A DNA stretch of 64,000 bases, from assembly GCF_021155775.2 (NCBI RefSeq), contig NC_060233.1:15138537-15202536 (forward strand). Direction: 5' to 3'. Below the pieces are notes generated by a model. The model ran no database searches. It was not told where the DNA came from and worked only from the letters and a program-made list of their open reading frames with translations. The position numbers and the translations under genes were made by a program. Shown here piece by piece: positions 63,901 through 64,000 of this stretch (position 1 is its first letter; every line of letters begins with the position of its first letter). The stretch comes from Neodiprion pinetum. Lineage: Eukaryota; Arthropoda; Insecta; Hymenoptera; Diprionidae.

Positions 63901-64000
63901 ATTATGATAATCGTGATTTTTTATTTCATAGCTTTCTTGAATGCTCACAGGCAGACGTTTCGGCAGAGTAGTAGCAGCAAACCGAAGTAGCAGCGGATAC
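54637..64000 (+). CDS. PTB-domain protein 3 (unnamed), incomplete at window end
   Basis: Supported exons: 54637-54933, 57349-59233, 61593-61988, and probably 63951 onward. Phases agree (0, 1, 1). The start is the only ATG in its frame after an in-frame TGA at 54574 (GCGAGATGT). At least 859 residues are encoded before the last partial exon. Residues about 92-262 form a PTB/PID-like domain split by the first intron (CAAAILP/VRYLGAAP) and ending IFAVVMRRPGAVRLLECHAF. This resembles PTB gene 2 (LFAAVLRRTSGIKVLECHAF). A long Ser/Asn/Arg/Gln-rich tail follows, then DPEGMSFNDLKPLYKEFLLK, a helical-looking block followed by a basic run. Such proteins usually act as adaptors; substrate and partners are unknown. 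Confidence 0.8.
55815..55843. repeat. (TA)n microsatellite
   Basis: Alternating TA run with one C interruption, in the first intron of PTB gene 3. Confidence 0.85.
56885..57160. mobile_element. Remnant of a widespread arthropod interspersed repeat
   Basis: The words TTTCATGATTCTAGATCAAC, GGGAAGTACCCCAGAGG, CAACTTGATACTTCCACCTA, GAGAAAGAGGGTCTTGACAG, ACGGACAGACGAACGG and AAAGTGACCCTATAAGG occur in this order. From general knowledge, this series with a GACGGACGG-type run before GTGAYCCTATAAGG is a common end of interspersed repeats in many arthropods. Here it lies within the first intron of PTB gene 3, ending about 190 bp before the PTB exon. I cannot assign a superfamily. Confidence 0.55.
57349..59233 (+). 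CDS. PTB gene 3, PTB core and long disordered exon
   Basis: A single 1,885-nt exon (acceptor CAATATAG|GTGAGA, donor ATTG|GTGAGT). The PTB core runs to about residue 262; the remaining 465 residues are rich in Ser, Asn, Arg, Gln and Asp with few hydrophobics, as in disordered scaffold tails. Near its end GFTELFDEFRNQEGLTSVDDILAAII turns amphipathic and leads into the conserved-looking block of the next exon. Confidence 0.85.
59234..61592. other. Intron of PTB gene 3 without recognised features
   Basis: AT-rich sequence with no exon-like open frame; phases of the flanking exons agree. Confidence 0.5.
61593..61988 (+). CDS. PTB gene 3, helical and basic exon
   Basis: Acceptor ATTTTTTTTCAG|AT and donor ACTT|GTGAGT, phase 1 to phase 1. 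It encodes DPEGMSFNDLKPLYKEFLLK, then LATTLTRDELYERSASIMRR, an Arg-rich run and a Ser/Arg-rich remainder. The first forty residues look like a compact helical motif and stand out from the disordered flanks. Confidence 0.8.
61989..63950. other. Intron of PTB gene 3 with one hairpin element
   Basis: Apart from the hairpin at 63038-63181 I see only short chance frames (for example 62048-62296 and 63218-63457 plus). Confidence 0.45.
63038..63181. repeat. Hairpin-type miniature inverted repeat
   Basis: The left arm (TAGTTAGAACGGATGTATAG, then TCTAAATGACCG) pairs with the right arm read backwards (TAGTTACTCAGATAGAACG, then TCTAAATGACCG), leaving a loop of some 30 bases. Arms are about 55 bp and imperfect. 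Likely a decayed miniature transposon in an intron of PTB gene 3. Confidence 0.65.
63951..64000 (+). CDS. PTB gene 3, probable next exon, cut by window end
   Basis: A good acceptor (TGAATGCTCACAG) at 63950 is followed by 50 bases that stay open in the phase required by the previous exon, reading CRRFGRVVAANRSSSGY to the window edge. Too short to prove. Confidence 0.4.

Noticed and set aside
1..64000. tRNA, rRNA, known microRNA or CRISPR arrays
   Set aside because: I looked for conserved T-arm (GGTTCGAATCC-like) sequences, well-known insect microRNA seeds and regularly spaced repeats, and found no convincing case by eye.

Overview
This window looks like nuclear DNA from an arthropod, most likely an insect. 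It is AT-rich, with phase-consistent GT-AG introns, microsatellites and several small terminal-inverted-repeat elements. The protein families visible (citron/sticky, PTB-domain adaptors) are animal ones. Order and species cannot be fixed from the sequence alone.

Left part (about 2.0-17.5 kb, minus strand): one multi-exon gene encoding the citron (Drosophila sticky) protein, a cytokinetic midbody scaffold. Thirteen exons join in phase from 17307 to 2044 and give about 1,543 residues: acidic N-terminus, long coiled coil, C1 zinc finger, PH domain and CNH domain. No kinase domain is visible upstream of the coiled coil. One intron carries a 1.0-kb element with terminal inverted repeats and a 5-bp target duplication, ending only about 23 nt from a splice acceptor.

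Centre and right (about 19.5-64 kb, plus strand): three consecutive genes, all on the plus strand, each with an N-terminal PTB/PID-like phosphotyrosine-binding fold followed by a long low-complexity tail. PTB gene 1 (21167-33393, seven coding exons, 578 residues) is complete. PTB gene 2 (42484-44142, one coding exon, 552 residues) is complete. PTB gene 3 (54637 to beyond the window end, at least three exons, over 859 residues) is truncated by the window. Genes 2 and 3 resemble each other in their PTB cores; gene 1 is more distant. I do not recognise gene names for the three. PTB domains usually bind NPxY-type peptides, so adaptor or scaffold roles are likely but inferred.

The long gaps (33.4-41.7 kb, 44.2-51.7 kb) and large introns hold no recognisable genes. 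They contain short repeats: a pogo/Tigger-like miniature element, a long-TIR miniature element, degraded repeats with GGGTGGCCAC-like ends, a hairpin element, an LTR-like tandem duplication, a field of diverged tandem repeats and several microsatellites. No tRNA, rRNA or CRISPR array was seen.
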